A DNA stretch of 64,000 nucleotides from Cytophagales bacterium (GCA_003500135.1 DNTA01000178.1:1-64000); one strand, 5' to 3'; counted from the stretch's first letter, positions 45,835 through 55,099 are shown. Numbers and translations: made by a program. Notes: generated from the letters alone by a model not told the origin.

Positions 45835-46506
45835 CTATTTTTTTAGTGAAGAAAATTTGTATAGCAAGCCCAAATTTATACTGATCACCCTGTTTTGAGA
45901 AATTTCCGAGGCCAGTATTTCTTTTTGTGCAAAAATATTTCCCAATCCGTAAGCATACCGTGCCCTTGCCAGAATCACAAAGTCACCAATTCTATACTCA
46001 AATCCGCCACCACCCAAAATGCCAAAGTCCCAAACATTGTCCCGGCCATCAATAAGTTCGTATTCCCCCGAAGAAAATTCATTGCTTTCAATCAATGTTT
46101 GCTCTTCAAACGAACTCAGGGCATACGCCACATAGAAGCCCAAATCAATCGTAAATCGAAATTTTCCGCCACCAATATTAAAATGGCTCAGAAAAGGCAT
46201 CTCGACATAATCTATAGAGCGGGTGTATTTCACAGAATCATCCTGATCGGACCAACCTCGTTCAGAATAGTTAATTTCAACCTGTAATCCGGTGTGCTCC
46301 TGAGGTAAATACTGAAATACAAAACCACCATTGACCCCTTGTATATAATTAATTTCTTTGAGCCGATAATCAAAATTGTTGGTAAACTGCATAGAGCTGA
46401 GGTTGGCCCCTCCATGCAGTCCCAGATAGATTTGTGCTTCTGATCGATTTGTTGTTCCCAGAAGACTGGCTACAATCAAAGTAAATGTGAAAATATACTT
46501 TTTCAT
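45835..46506 (-). CDS. outer-membrane beta-barrel protein (OMP_b-brl_2/PorT-like)
   Basis: From ATG 46506 the 223-residue protein has a signal peptide (MKKYIFTFTLIVASLLG to EAQ), then alternating beta strands typical of small eight-stranded barrels, beginning IYLGLHGGANLSSMQF and ending INLGLLYKFSSLKK. PorT-like proteins contribute to type IX secretion in some Bacteroidota, but many relatives have unknown roles. An in-frame ATG at 46518 would add four residues. Confidence 0.75.
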   Translation of the reverse strand: MKKYIFTFTLIVASLLGTTNRSEAQIYLGLHGGANLSSMQFTNNFDYRLKEINYIQGVNGGFVFQYLPQEHTGLQVEINYSERGWSDQDDSVKYTRSIDYVEMPFLSHFNIGGGKFRFTIDLGFYVAYALSSFEEQTLIESNEFSSGEYELIDGRDNVWDFGILGGGGFEYRIGDFVILARARYAYGLGNIFAQKEILASEISQNRVISINLGLLYKFSSLKK

Positions 46507-46627
46507 TTCAGTGCACAAAAATAGAGGAATCGTCGGAATAGTTATCTTTTTGGCCTTTTCTTTTAACCAATCGCTGGTTGCACCATCTTAAAAAAAGAAT
46601 TTATTTTATTATACGCCAATTTTGTTT

Positions 46628-46635
46628 TAATTTTG
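46628..46635 (+). promoter_or_regulatory. candidate -7 element TAATTTTG for the lysine-rich protein gene
   Basis: TAATTTTG is an exact TAnnTTTG match with a TTTT at 46604-46607, 20 bases upstream, and sits 28 bases before the ATG at 46663. Confidence 0.5.
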
Positions 46636-46662
46636 CCGCTCATTTGAAAAAGGTAAGTAACA

Positions 46663-47064
46663 ATGGCAAGCACAAGACTTAAACGTAAGGCGAGAAGAAA
46701 TAAGCTCAGGGCAAAGCAGAGAATTGATGGCATAGATGCGCTCACTACAAAGCCTGTGATCAAAAATGTAGATGTTGAGGAGATCAAAAAGGAGTTTAAA
46801 AAGAAAGATTCAGGCACAGCTAAAAAAGCCACTAAAAAGGAAGAAGTTAAGGACGAAGCTCCTGTGAAAGCTGCTTCTGCAAAAGAAGAAAAAGCTGAGA
46901 AGAAGGCCGGGCCTAAAAAAACAGCTAAAGCTGCTCCAAAAGCAAAAGAGGCTAAAGAAGAAAAAGCTGAGAATAAACCTGCAGCTAAGAAAACGACTAA
47001 AAAAGCCGAGCCAAAAGCTGGGAAAAAGGACAGCAAGGAAGATAAGAAAGAAGACAAAGCATAA
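46663..47064 (+). CDS. lysine/alanine-rich histone-H1-like protein
   Basis: The 133-residue protein has a basic conserved-looking start (MASTRLKRKARRNKLRAKQR), a short linker GIDALTTKPVIKNVDVEEIK, and then about 85 residues of Lys, Ala, Glu and Pro in AKK/KAxP-type repeats. This is the composition of bacterial histone-H1-like proteins, which bind nucleic acid non-specifically. No enzyme domain is present. The distinct N-terminus argues for a real gene with a specific partner, possibly ribosome or nucleoid; the role is inference. The antisense frame covering the same DNA is an artefact of the repeated codons. Confidence 0.75.
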   Translation: MASTRLKRKARRNKLRAKQRIDGIDALTTKPVIKNVDVEEIKKEFKKKDSGTAKKATKKEEVKDEAPVKAASAKEEKAEKKAGPKKTAKAAPKAKEAKEEKAENKPAAKKTTKKAEPKAGKKDSKEDKKEDKA

Positions 47065-47090
47065 TAACTCAGGTCCGTCTACATGGCGGA

Positions 47091-47597
47091 CTATACTTTC
47101 CCTCTTTTCCCCAACTCGATCGCTTCCAGGTTTTTTATTTCCCCGGTATCAATCTCGAACCGGAGCATGGTTCGTTTCTGATGAAAGCCCTGTTGACCTA
47201 CGGCCCCTGGGTTCATGTGCAGAATCTTTTTGTTTTTTGGATCTGTCATCACTTTCAAAATGTGGGAGTGCCCGCAGATAAATAAATCGGGCTCTATCGT
47301 GTATATCCGCTTTTTAACATCCGACGCATATCTTCCAGGATAACCTCCAATATGCGTGATCCAGGCTTTTATGCCTTCAGTTTCGAAAATCTGATCTTCA
47401 GGTACTATATTCCTGATTTCACCATGGTCAATATTGCCAAAAACCGCCCTAACAGGATGCATATTTTGTAGTTTATACAGCACATCCAAACTTCCGATAT
47501 CGCCGGCATGCCATATTTCATCAACTTTTTCAAGGTATTTCAGAATGCCATCGTCGAGATAACCATGAGTGTCGGAGAGTAAGCCTATTTTGACCAT
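47091..47597 (-). CDS. YfcE/MJ0936-type metallophosphoesterase
   Basis: The 168-residue protein has the motifs SDTHG (Asp9, His11), HAGDIG, FGNIDH and CGHSH, with a C-terminal NPGAVG. It is a compact single-domain phosphodiesterase active on phosphodiesters such as bis-pNPP in characterised members; the cellular substrate is unknown. It converges on the lysine-rich gene and is divergent from a small membrane-protein gene. Confidence 0.85.
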   Translation of the reverse strand: MVKIGLLSDTHGYLDDGILKYLEKVDEIWHAGDIGSLDVLYKLQNMHPVRAVFGNIDHGEIRNIVPEDQIFETEGIKAWITHIGGYPGRYASDVKKRIYTIEPDLFICGHSHILKVMTDPKNKKILHMNPGAVGQQGFHQKRTMLRFEIDTGEIKNLEAIELGKRGKV

Positions 47598-47650
47598 TTT
47601 TTTGAAATATTATGCAACGGGTGTTTATTTTGCCCAATCAATTTTCAAGT

Positions 47651-47842
47651 ATGACGACTATACTAATCTTTTGCAAAATTTTGTTTGGTATTTTTTCCAT
47701 GCTTACACTCATCGGATTGATACGCCCCTGGTGGGTACTTTGGTTTCTTGATGAGCAGAATAGATGGATGGTGATTAAGTATTATGGTCGAATCGCACTG
47801 ATTTCAGGCATTTGCATCCTTCTCTTGTTGCAAATCACTTAG
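47651..47842 (+). CDS. short two-helix membrane protein
   Basis: ATG 47651 opens a 63-residue protein with two hydrophobic helices (TTILIFCKILFGIFSMLTLIGLI and IALISGICILLLLQI) separated by RPWWVLWFLDEQNRWMVIKYYG. An upstream ATG (47612) is possible. The aromatic loop is of a kind seen in small conserved Bacteroidota membrane proteins of unknown function. Its last 39 bases overlap the convergent methyltransferase gene. Confidence 0.6.
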   Translation: MTTILIFCKILFGIFSMLTLIGLIRPWWVLWFLDEQNRWMVIKYYGRIALISGICILLLLQIT

Positions 47843-49021
47843 CCTGACCGAACGTAAAACCGCTTTCTTTCCATTTTGCAAAGTGGTGGCGAACAAGTAG
47901 TCTTCACCACCGTCTTTTATGCCCCAAATTTTTTTCAATTGTTCTGCTTTTCCCGGAAAATTGCGGACAGCTAGATTAGCTTTTTTTTCATGAAGATTGC
48001 TTTGTATTTCTTTTTTGGTAGGTTTCAATATCGAAATTAACCTGAAAATACGTCCCGGGAACTCGTACATACAGTCCCTACTGGTGTATAAATGTGTATG
48101 CGCCGACAGCTTTTTTAGGCCAAAGCGCTGAGCAACCAGCTTAAAAGCGCCGGATTTCATTATCGCTACATTGGGCTCGTATACGTATTCCTGTGGATCC
48201 GATAATTGTACTTCCGCTTGTTTTTCCTCCTCCATCTTAAAAGAAAATTCATCCCAATATCCTTTCTGATGATTCATTGCATACACTGTCGGTTCTTCTT
48301 CAATGCCATTTTGAAGATTGACCAGTACTTCCTTGCACTCATTTTGTACCGCTACAATCCAGATATTTTTTACACCACTCATTTGTCGCACCAGTTGATT
48401 GATATCAATCAGAGGCGATAATTTTATTAAAATATTGGTAGTATGCCTCCATAATTGTGGTATCATATCCAACACATTTGGAGAACAGTCTTGCAGGCCA
48501 ATAACTTTTTGATTCAGATCATCTCTTCTTGCCGGGTCGAGATAAATCCAGTCGGTTTTAATATTATTTTCTACCAACCAACCGGATGCATCGGCATGAT
48601 GTATTTGAATATTGGATAATCCGAGCTCCGCAAAATTATGCTTTGCCAACCCGACGAGGTATGGGTTTTGTTCCACGTAATAAACGTTCATCATTCGATC
48701 AGCAAAAGCGATCGTATCGACCCCCATGCCACCGGTCAGGTCGGCAATTGATTCACCCTGCACCAAACCGGCCTTAAATTCAGCCGTAATACCGGAAGAA
48801 GATTGCTCGATAGAAAGGGGTGGCGGTAGAACGAGTCGAAAATTTTCGGCCCATTCAGGCAACTTTTTACGGGATTTTTGCCTGGAACGTATTTGTTCTA
48901 CAGCTTCCTTGAGTGGAAAATCAAATTGTGGCGCTTTTTTCAGCAACAACTGAAAAGGGTCATCGTGCAAATGACCCTTTATGTATTCGATAACTTCTAT
49001 TTGTTGCAATTTTTGTATCAA
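47804..49021 (-). CDS. SAM-dependent methyltransferase with THUMP-like C-terminal domain
   Basis: The 405-residue protein starts at TTG 49021 and shows a Rossmann methyltransferase core with ADLTGGMGVDTIAF (motif I), NPYLVGLAKHNF and DWIYLDPARRD (motif IV). A C-terminal region with YEFPGRIFRLISILKP follows, as in THUMP-like-domain methyltransferases of Bacteroidota. It is probably an RNA or protein methyltransferase. The start overlaps the end of asd (TTGA), so the two are translationally coupled. Confidence 0.8.
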   Translation of the reverse strand: MIQKLQQIEVIEYIKGHLHDDPFQLLLKKAPQFDFPLKEAVEQIRSRQKSRKKLPEWAENFRLVLPPPLSIEQSSSGITAEFKAGLVQGESIADLTGGMGVDTIAFADRMMNVYYVEQNPYLVGLAKHNFAELGLSNIQIHHADASGWLVENNIKTDWIYLDPARRDDLNQKVIGLQDCSPNVLDMIPQLWRHTTNILIKLSPLIDINQLVRQMSGVKNIWIVAVQNECKEVLVNLQNGIEEEPTVYAMNHQKGYWDEFSFKMEEEKQAEVQLSDPQEYVYEPNVAIMKSGAFKLVAQRFGLKKLSAHTHLYTSRDCMYEFPGRIFRLISILKPTKKEIQSNLHEKKANLAVRNFPGKAEQLKKIWGIKDGGEDYLFATTLQNGKKAVLRSVRLSDLQQEKDANA

Positions 49022-50016
49022 GAATTGGCAACCATAAATTTCTGTGCAACATACTCGGCAATCTGAATTGCGTTGGTAGCGGCGCCTTTTCGTAGGTTAT
49101 CGGCCACTACCCACATGTTTAAGGTGTTCGGCTGGCTTTCATCTCTTCTAAGTCTTCCAACAAAAACATCATCTTTGCCATGGGCATCCAGCGGCATGGG
49201 GTACTTGTTGTTTTGTACATCATCCACTAAAACAACTCCATCCATATTTGCGATAAGGCTTCTTACTTCATCCAGATCAAATGGTTTGCTAAGCTCCACA
49301 TTAACAGACTCAGAGTGCCCGCCCATAATTGGTAACCGAACCGCTGTGGCAGTTACGTGAATGCTGTCATCACCAAATATTTTCTTAGTTTCATTAGTCA
49401 TTTTCATTTCTTCCCTGGTATATCCGTTTTCTAGAAAAACGTCAATATGAGGTAGTGCATTCATATCGATTTGGTAAGGATATACCTTTTCGCCATCCCG
49501 GCCCTCGCGTTCGGTCATCATCTGATCTACTGCTGCTTTGCCTGTGCCGGTAACTGACTGATACGTAGAAACCACCACACGTTTTACGCCGTATTTTTTA
49601 TGAAGGGGGGCCAGGGGCACCACCATCTGGATAGTGGAACAGTTGGGGTTGGCAATGATTTTGTCATTTTCCGTCAACACCCGGGCATTGATTTCCGGCA
49701 CTACCAGTTTGTGGTCAGGATTCATCCTCCAGGCCGATGAATTGTCTATTACTGTAGCGCCTGCCTGGGCAAATTTTGGCGCCCATTCCAATGAGGCGCC
49801 ACCTCCTGCTGAAAAAATGGCAATGTCAGGTTTTTTAGCCACTGCCTCTTCCATGGCGATCACGGTGTATTCCTTGCCCTTAAAAGTGATCTTCTTACCA
49901 GCTGATCGCGCCGAAGCAACCAACATCAGTTCAGAAAATTCGAAGTTCCTTGCTTCGATCACTTTGAGCATTTCACCACCTACCAATCCGGTAGCTCCTA
50001 CAATGGCTAATTTCAT
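49018..50016 (-). CDS. asd: aspartate-semialdehyde dehydrogenase
   Basis: From ATG 50016 the 332-residue protein reads MKLAIVGATGLVGGEMLKVI, with the NADPH loop, catalytic Cys126 in NPNCST and the basic residue in GGHSESVNVEL. It reduces aspartyl phosphate to aspartate semialdehyde on the path to Lys, Met, Thr and diaminopimelate. Upstream in-frame codons to 50163 would overlap the divergent neighbour and lack family similarity. A methyltransferase gene is coupled downstream. Confidence 0.95.
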   Translation of the reverse strand: MKLAIVGATGLVGGEMLKVIEARNFEFSELMLVASARSAGKKITFKGKEYTVIAMEEAVAKKPDIAIFSAGGGASLEWAPKFAQAGATVIDNSSAWRMNPDHKLVVPEINARVLTENDKIIANPNCSTIQMVVPLAPLHKKYGVKRVVVSTYQSVTGTGKAAVDQMMTEREGRDGEKVYPYQIDMNALPHIDVFLENGYTREEMKMTNETKKIFGDDSIHVTATAVRLPIMGGHSESVNVELSKPFDLDEVRSLIANMDGVVLVDDVQNNKYPMPLDAHGKDDVFVGRLRRDESQPNTLNMWVVADNLRKGAATNAIQIAEYVAQKFMVANS

Positions 50017-50105
50017 TTTGTTAAATTTTATTTTTCCAGTTTTTTCAATTGGGTGACAAAAATAATATATTTGATGTAAGCAACCATAAATAAAACGCAG
50101 ATTCA

Positions 50106-52673
50106 ATGAAAGGCTGCCAGTTTTTTCCGCTATTCGTTGCCGTATTGAAAATTTCTTTGGCAACAGCCCAGATCAGCGATGATTTTGATGATCAAAACCT
50201 CAATCAAAACCCATTGTGGTTGGGTGATACCTCAGCATTTATTGTCAACGATCAAATGCAACTTCAGTTACAAGCGCCTCCTGATGGCGAAGTAGCTTCA
50301 ATATTTACTGCTAATGAAGCCCTGGAAAACTCGACTTGGCAATTGGATGTTTTCCTTGATTTTAATCCTTCTTCAAATAATTATTTGGATTGGTACCTTG
50401 CCTCCAATCAACCTTCTGTTTCCGAGCAATTATCCGGTTACTTTGTTCGTGTAGGGAACTTCGAAGACGAGATTAGCTTATATCGTAAAAATGGAAATGA
50501 CGTAGAGGAAATTATTGATGGTGTGGATGATGTATTAGATCAAAACCTGGTGGAAATAAGCATTCGGGTGGTCCATGAGAATGAAAACTGGACCATTGAC
50601 TATAAATCAATAGGGGCGCCGAGCTGGACAAGTGGCGGCTCCTCGACGGATACTACTTTTTCTGGTTCTTCATATTCCGGTTTAATGTGCCATTATACTT
50701 CCACTCGAGCTGATAAATTTAGATTCGATAACCTAATTGTATCGGGTGAAGCCAGGCCAAATAATGCTCCGGTGATAAGCCGCATCGATTTCCCGGCTGC
50801 AAACCAGTTGAATTGTACATTTGATCAACCTGTATTGGCAAGTTTGTTGCAACCAGATATAATTGCTTTAGGCGCAGAAGATATTCATCCGATAGAAATT
50901 GATATTCTGGGTGAATCAACCCTGATTTTGCGATTTGAAGAATCGCTTGTCGATCAAAAACAATATACATTGGCTTTTGCCAGTGTGACCAGCAAAAATC
51001 TTGTACAAACGGAAAACCTTAGCTACCATTTTACTTTCGAGAAACCCTATATAGTTCAAAAAGGTGATTTATTGATAACTGAAATCATGGCAGATCCCAT
51101 TCCTGGAAATGGCCTGCCTGAATACGAATATTTGGAAATTGCCAATATTTCCGGTAAAGCGATCAATTACCAAAAGCTCCTGATCACAGTTAAGGATAAT
51201 ACTTTTGAAACACCTGTTTTTGATCTTTTGCCAGGGGAACACTTAATCTTAGTCGAATCCGAAGCGGTTGAAGAATTTGAAATGTATGGTAAATGTATTG
51301 CAGTTGGTTTACCGGCAATTGTAAATGATGGAAGTATAGTTGCCATTTCCAACATTGAAAATCAAATGTTACATAAAGTTGAATTTGAAAAAAGCTGGTA
51401 CCGCGATAATGAGAAAGCACAAGGAGGCTATGCATTGGAATTAATCGATACTTCATCGGTTTGCCATGAACATGCAGGCAACTGGATAGCTTCATTTGAA
51501 GCTGAAGGAGGAAGCCCAGGCATGCCTAACACTGCTAATCAATTTTATTCGGATACAAAAGCCCCGGTCATTCAATTTGCCGAGCAAAGTTCATCAAATG
51601 GAATAACCATCCGTTTTGATGAAGCTGTATCTAGTTTTGGCAGAGTATTTATCCAAAACGAATTGCAAACTGGCACCGCATTCATTCAAAATGGTATTTC
51701 TGACTTAATATTCGTTGAAACATTGGATTCATTGCCTAAAAACCAGGCTTTTCAGGTGTCTGTAACCAAACCGGAAGACTGCTTTCACAATAGAAATAAG
51801 AAAGACAGTACTTTATTGGTAATTCCTTCCAATTTACACGACGACTTCGTCCTATTGTCGGAAATCGTATTCAATGCCGGATTAAGCACACCGGAGTATT
51901 TGGAGCTATATAATAATTCGAACGCTTACATTGATATAAATGGCTGGGAAATCCTGGTTTATCAGGATGATGCTTCAGATGGCAAAACCTTGTTTTTAGA
52001 ACAACTCCCTCCCATTTACCCTCATACTTTTATCGTGGTCACCTCTGATCGGGAGAAGCTGATAAAGGCATTTCCTCATGCTTTTCAGGAGTATATTTTT
52101 GAAATAAACCTGCCCAATTTGTGGGATGATTATGGATCTGTGGAGCTAAGAAATGAAGAAGGAATTACGATTGAAAAATTAAACTATTCAGAGGAAATGC
52201 ATCATTATAGATTGGAAGATACTGACGGTGTGGCCCTTGAAAGGATATCATGGGGAACAGAAGCTGAAGATAAAACCAACTGGGTTTCTGCTGCTTATTC
52301 CGTTCAGTTTGGCACTCCTACACTACCAAACTCCCAGCAGGTTGTTCAAAAAAATTCAGAACAACTCTTTTATATAGAGCACCGAAGCTTTTCTCCTGAC
52401 CATGACGGGTATCGTGATTTCCTTAAGATAGACCTTATTTTGCCCAAAAGCGGACTCACTGTACATGCTGAAATACTCGATTTTCATGGTGAATTGGTTC
52501 AGTCTCTGGCCCAAGATGCTATTTTAGGTCCGGAATCACATTTGATCTGGGATGGTTTAAGAATTGATGGTGGGGTTGCCTCCCCGGGAAATTATTTGCT
52601 TTACCTGGAAATATTGGAAAATGGCAAACCATTTTATGTGAATCGTGAAAAAATTGTATTGTACTATCCCTGA
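50106..52673 (+). CDS. secreted multidomain protein with lamin-tail domains
   Basis: The 855-residue protein has a short signal peptide (to about SLATAQ), an N-terminal LamG/concanavalin-like beta region (about 20-220), an Ig-like segment, and two lamin-tail (LTD) domains around residues 320-430 (LLITEIMADPIPGNGLPEYEYLEI) and 580-690 (VLLSEIVFNAGLSTPEYLEL). It ends in a FlgD-type Ig domain (RSFSPDHDGYRDFL to the last strand). The C-terminal block fits a surface-sorted protein, plausibly exported through type IX secretion, though no canonical type A/B CTD signature is certain. Confidence 0.75.
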   Translation: MKGCQFFPLFVAVLKISLATAQISDDFDDQNLNQNPLWLGDTSAFIVNDQMQLQLQAPPDGEVASIFTANEALENSTWQLDVFLDFNPSSNNYLDWYLASNQPSVSEQLSGYFVRVGNFEDEISLYRKNGNDVEEIIDGVDDVLDQNLVEISIRVVHENENWTIDYKSIGAPSWTSGGSSTDTTFSGSSYSGLMCHYTSTRADKFRFDNLIVSGEARPNNAPVISRIDFPAANQLNCTFDQPVLASLLQPDIIALGAEDIHPIEIDILGESTLILRFEESLVDQKQYTLAFASVTSKNLVQTENLSYHFTFEKPYIVQKGDLLITEIMADPIPGNGLPEYEYLEIANISGKAINYQKLLITVKDNTFETPVFDLLPGEHLILVESEAVEEFEMYGKCIAVGLPAIVNDGSIVAISNIENQMLHKVEFEKSWYRDNEKAQGGYALELIDTSSVCHEHAGNWIASFEAEGGSPGMPNTANQFYSDTKAPVIQFAEQSSSNGITIRFDEAVSSFGRVFIQNELQTGTAFIQNGISDLIFVETLDSLPKNQAFQVSVTKPEDCFHNRNKKDSTLLVIPSNLHDDFVLLSEIVFNAGLSTPEYLELYNNSNAYIDINGWEILVYQDDASDGKTLFLEQLPPIYPHTFIVVTSDREKLIKAFPHAFQEYIFEINLPNLWDDYGSVELRNEEGITIEKLNYSEEMHHYRLEDTDGVALERISWGTEAEDKTNWVSAAYSVQFGTPTLPNSQQVVQKNSEQLFYIEHRSFSPDHDGYRDFLKIDLILPKSGLTVHAEILDFHGELVQSLAQDAILGPESHLIWDGLRIDGGVASPGNYLLYLEILENGKPFYVNREKIVLYYP

Positions 52674-52762
52674 TCTGAATTTGTATTTTTCCGCCTAATT
52701 GATTGTGCTTCTAACAATTGCGTTAATTTTTTCGTATTTTAATATGTACCAGGGATAGAGTT

Positions 52763-52918
52763 ATGAAAGATTTTATAAACGAAATACTGACCAGATCATA
52801 CGAAAAAGGTTATAAAGTAGAAGTCATTCGACGTTATTTGCGCATGAAATACAGGATCAATATGGATCTTGAGGCGATAAGAAGCAGGATACGCGCAAGA
52901 AAAGTGGCTTATTATTAA
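52763..52918 (+). CDS. small basic helical protein of 51 residues
   Basis: ATG 52763 follows a recognisable SD-like AGGGATAG and opens a 51-residue protein (MKDFINEILTRSYEKGYK, then VEVIRRYLRMKYRINMDLE). It is helical, Arg/Lys/Tyr-rich and ends AYY. The stop touches the stop of the convergent asparaginase gene, which supports a real, tightly packed gene. No family is recognised. Confidence 0.55.
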   Translation: MKDFINEILTRSYEKGYKVEVIRRYLRMKYRINMDLEAIRSRIRARKVAYY

Positions 52919-53923
52919 TCAGTTGTCACCGTAGATCAATACTACGGTTTCCCCGCCTTTTTTTCGATAACCCCTATACATGCCCTCCGTGCTAAAGGTC
53001 ATCATGACATTGCCATGCTTGTCCAAGCCTACTAACCCACCTTTTCCCCCAAGGCCTTCGATCTTGTTGATCACTTCCTGTCCAGCTTTTTCAATAGCAA
53101 AGCTTTTGTATTTCATCAGCGCCGACACATCGTAAGCGGCGACAGAACGAATGAAGTATTCTCCATGCCCGGTTGCTGAAATACCACATGTTTCATTGTC
53201 GGCATAAGTGCCTGCGCCAATAATTGGCGAATCACCCACTCTGCCATATTGCTTGTTGGTCATTCCGCCGGTAGAGGTCCCGGCTACAATGTTGCCATAT
53301 TTATCCAGAGCTACTGCTCCCACAGTTCCATATTTATAATCCTGATAAGGAAGTGCATTATAACCTTGTTGCTGAGAGCGGTTTCTGGCATTCTTTAACT
53401 GCTCATAACGTCTTTTTGTGTAGAAATAATCTGTATCTACCAGTTCAATTCCCTGCTCCTTTGCAAACTTTTCGGCGCCTTCACCAGCCATCATGACATG
53501 CTTCGAATTCTGCATAACTGCTATAGCCGCATCTATTGGGTTTTTAATATGATGAACTTCTGCCACTGCACCTGCTTTTTTTGATTCTCCGTGCATGACA
53601 GACGCATCGAGTTCATTTTTACCTTCGTGATTAAATACTGCTCCTTTACCGGCATTAAACAGAGGTGAATCCTCCATAATGTTAATAGCCACCTTAATCG
53701 CTTCAAGGCCAGCGCCACCATTTTCTAAAATTTTATACCCGGCATCTATAGCTTCCGTCAGCTTTTGCTGATACGCCACTTCCATAGAATCGGTCATGCG
53801 TTCTCTGGTGATTGTTCCTGCACCACCATGGATAACTAGTGCAATGGGGGGAGCCTGTATTTGTGCAAACGACAAAAAGCTGAAAAAGGCCAGCAAAACA
53901 ACAAATATGAACCTGAACAACAT
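52919..53923 (-). CDS. Ntn-hydrolase isoaspartyl peptidase/L-asparaginase
   Basis: From ATG 53923 the 334-residue protein has a signal peptide (ending SFLSFAQ) and the family core: HGGAGTI near the N-terminus, FNAGKGAVFN, then the cleavage site YGTVGAVALD with the nucleophilic Thr, and GTSTGGMTNK. The precursor self-cleaves before that Thr to give alpha and beta subunits, hydrolysing isoaspartyl dipeptides or asparagine, here in the periplasm. Full length for the family. A longer frame (to 54004) is less likely. Confidence 0.9.
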   Translation of the reverse strand: MLFRFIFVVLLAFFSFLSFAQIQAPPIALVIHGGAGTITRERMTDSMEVAYQQKLTEAIDAGYKILENGGAGLEAIKVAINIMEDSPLFNAGKGAVFNHEGKNELDASVMHGESKKAGAVAEVHHIKNPIDAAIAVMQNSKHVMMAGEGAEKFAKEQGIELVDTDYFYTKRRYEQLKNARNRSQQQGYNALPYQDYKYGTVGAVALDKYGNIVAGTSTGGMTNKQYGRVGDSPIIGAGTYADNETCGISATGHGEYFIRSVAAYDVSALMKYKSFAIEKAGQEVINKIEGLGGKGGLVGLDKHGNVMMTFSTEGMYRGYRKKGGETVVLIYGDN

Positions 53924-54047
53924 ACTATTTTCTTTTCCGTGTAATTGAATAAAGAGTTTAGAACTGCGCAATATAATAAAACCACTTGGCATTAAAAGTA
54001 ACATAAAAGTTAAAATGCACTAAATTTTTACTTTAGAATTCTTCTCT

Positions 54048-54055
54048 TATTTTTG
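54048..54055 (+). promoter_or_regulatory. candidate -7 element TATTTTTG for the DksA-like/scpB genes
   Basis: TATTTTTG is an exact TAnnTTTG match 37 bases before the ATG at 54093; the -33 region (TTTT near 54025) is weak. Confidence 0.4.
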
Positions 54056-54092
54056 AGGTTTTTATAATTGAGCGAATAAAATTTTTCAAGAC

Positions 54093-54476
54093 ATGGCAGA
54101 CGAAAAATTAGCATACACTCCAAGTGAACTCAAGGAGTTCGAGGATTTGATCAATCAGAAACTTGATAAGGCGCGAAAGGAACTGAACTATATTAAAGAA
54201 ACACTAAACAAAAGTAGCGACAGTGGAACAGACAATTCTTTCAGTACCAGCAAAATGATGGAAGATGGCGCCTATACCATGGAAAAGGAAAGCCTGAACC
54301 AACTGGCTGCCCGGCAGCAAAAATTTATCAATAACCTGGAAAACGCCCTCGTGAGAATTAAAAATGGCACTTATGGTTTTTGTGTAGACACTGGGAAATT
54401 AATTCCGAAAGAAAGGTTGAGAGCAGTTCCTCATACCATGCACTCAATCGAAGCGAAGTTGAATAAAAACACATAA
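54093..54476 (+). CDS. DksA/TraR-family protein
   Basis: The 127-residue protein has the DksA shape: a long helical hairpin (residues 10-85) and a C-terminal zinc-finger-like segment GTYGFCVDTGKLIPKERLRAVP. Only one of the usual four cysteines is present, a common variant in Bacteroidota. DksA-type proteins enter the secondary channel of RNA polymerase and tune transcription. scpB follows eight bases later, so the two are probably co-transcribed. Confidence 0.85.
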   Translation: MADEKLAYTPSELKEFEDLINQKLDKARKELNYIKETLNKSSDSGTDNSFSTSKMMEDGAYTMEKESLNQLAARQQKFINNLENALVRIKNGTYGFCVDTGKLIPKERLRAVPHTMHSIEAKLNKNT

Positions 54477-54484
54477 TTTAAATA

Positions 54485-55048
54485 TTGGATTTCTTAAAAA
54501 ATCACGTTGAGGCCCTGGTTTTCTGTAATACACAACCAGTAAAAATCAGTGAAATACAAGCGTGCCTTGCCGAAATGTTCGATGCTGAAGTGCCTGCTGA
54601 GGATATACAGGAAGCCGTTGAACAACTAAGGGAAAAGTACTCTTCCGATGACTTCGCTATGGAAATCGTGCATGCCGGTGGAGGCTATCAGTTTTTGACT
54701 AAACCGGCCTATCAGGCAAGTATTGGTATAATGTTGAAACAACAGTCGAAAAAACGCCTGTCCACCTCTGCCCTGGAAACGTTATCGATAATTGCATATA
54801 AACAGCCGGTTACCAAAAGTGATATTGAACAAATACGGGGCGTAAGTTGCGATTATACTATTCAAAAGTTGCTGGAAAAGCAACTAATCGAAATAAAAGG
54901 AAAAAGTGATAGTGTGGGTAGGCCCCTCATTTATGGCACCAGTGACAAGTTTATGGAATATTTCGGGATCAATGACCTAAAAGATTTGCCCACCCCTAAA
55001 GATTTTGCCGAAAAAGAAAATGAAATTGGCGAAGAATCAGAGGATTAA
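54485..55048 (+). CDS. scpB: SMC-ScpAB condensin subunit ScpB
   Basis: Starting at TTG 54485 the 187-residue protein has two winged-helix domains: MDFLKNHVEALVFCNTQP opening the first, and the conserved TSALETLSIIAYKQPVTKSD plus IEQIRGV in the second. ScpB bridges ScpA and SMC for chromosome organisation. The C-terminal 20 residues are acidic. It lies between the DksA-like and pseudouridine synthase genes in a three-gene cluster. Confidence 0.9.
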   Translation: MDFLKNHVEALVFCNTQPVKISEIQACLAEMFDAEVPAEDIQEAVEQLREKYSSDDFAMEIVHAGGGYQFLTKPAYQASIGIMLKQQSKKRLSTSALETLSIIAYKQPVTKSDIEQIRGVSCDYTIQKLLEKQLIEIKGKSDSVGRPLIYGTSDKFMEYFGINDLKDLPTPKDFAEKENEIGEESED

Positions 55049-55099
55049 TCAAAATCCCGACGTCCTTTTTTGTAGCTTTGTGGCCAATAAAGAAATGAA

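Noticed and set aside
46563-47057. 164-codon minus-strand frame rich in Phe, Ala, Ser and Leu
   Set aside because: It is antisense to the lysine-rich gene; its composition is a by-product of the repeated AAG/GCT codons.
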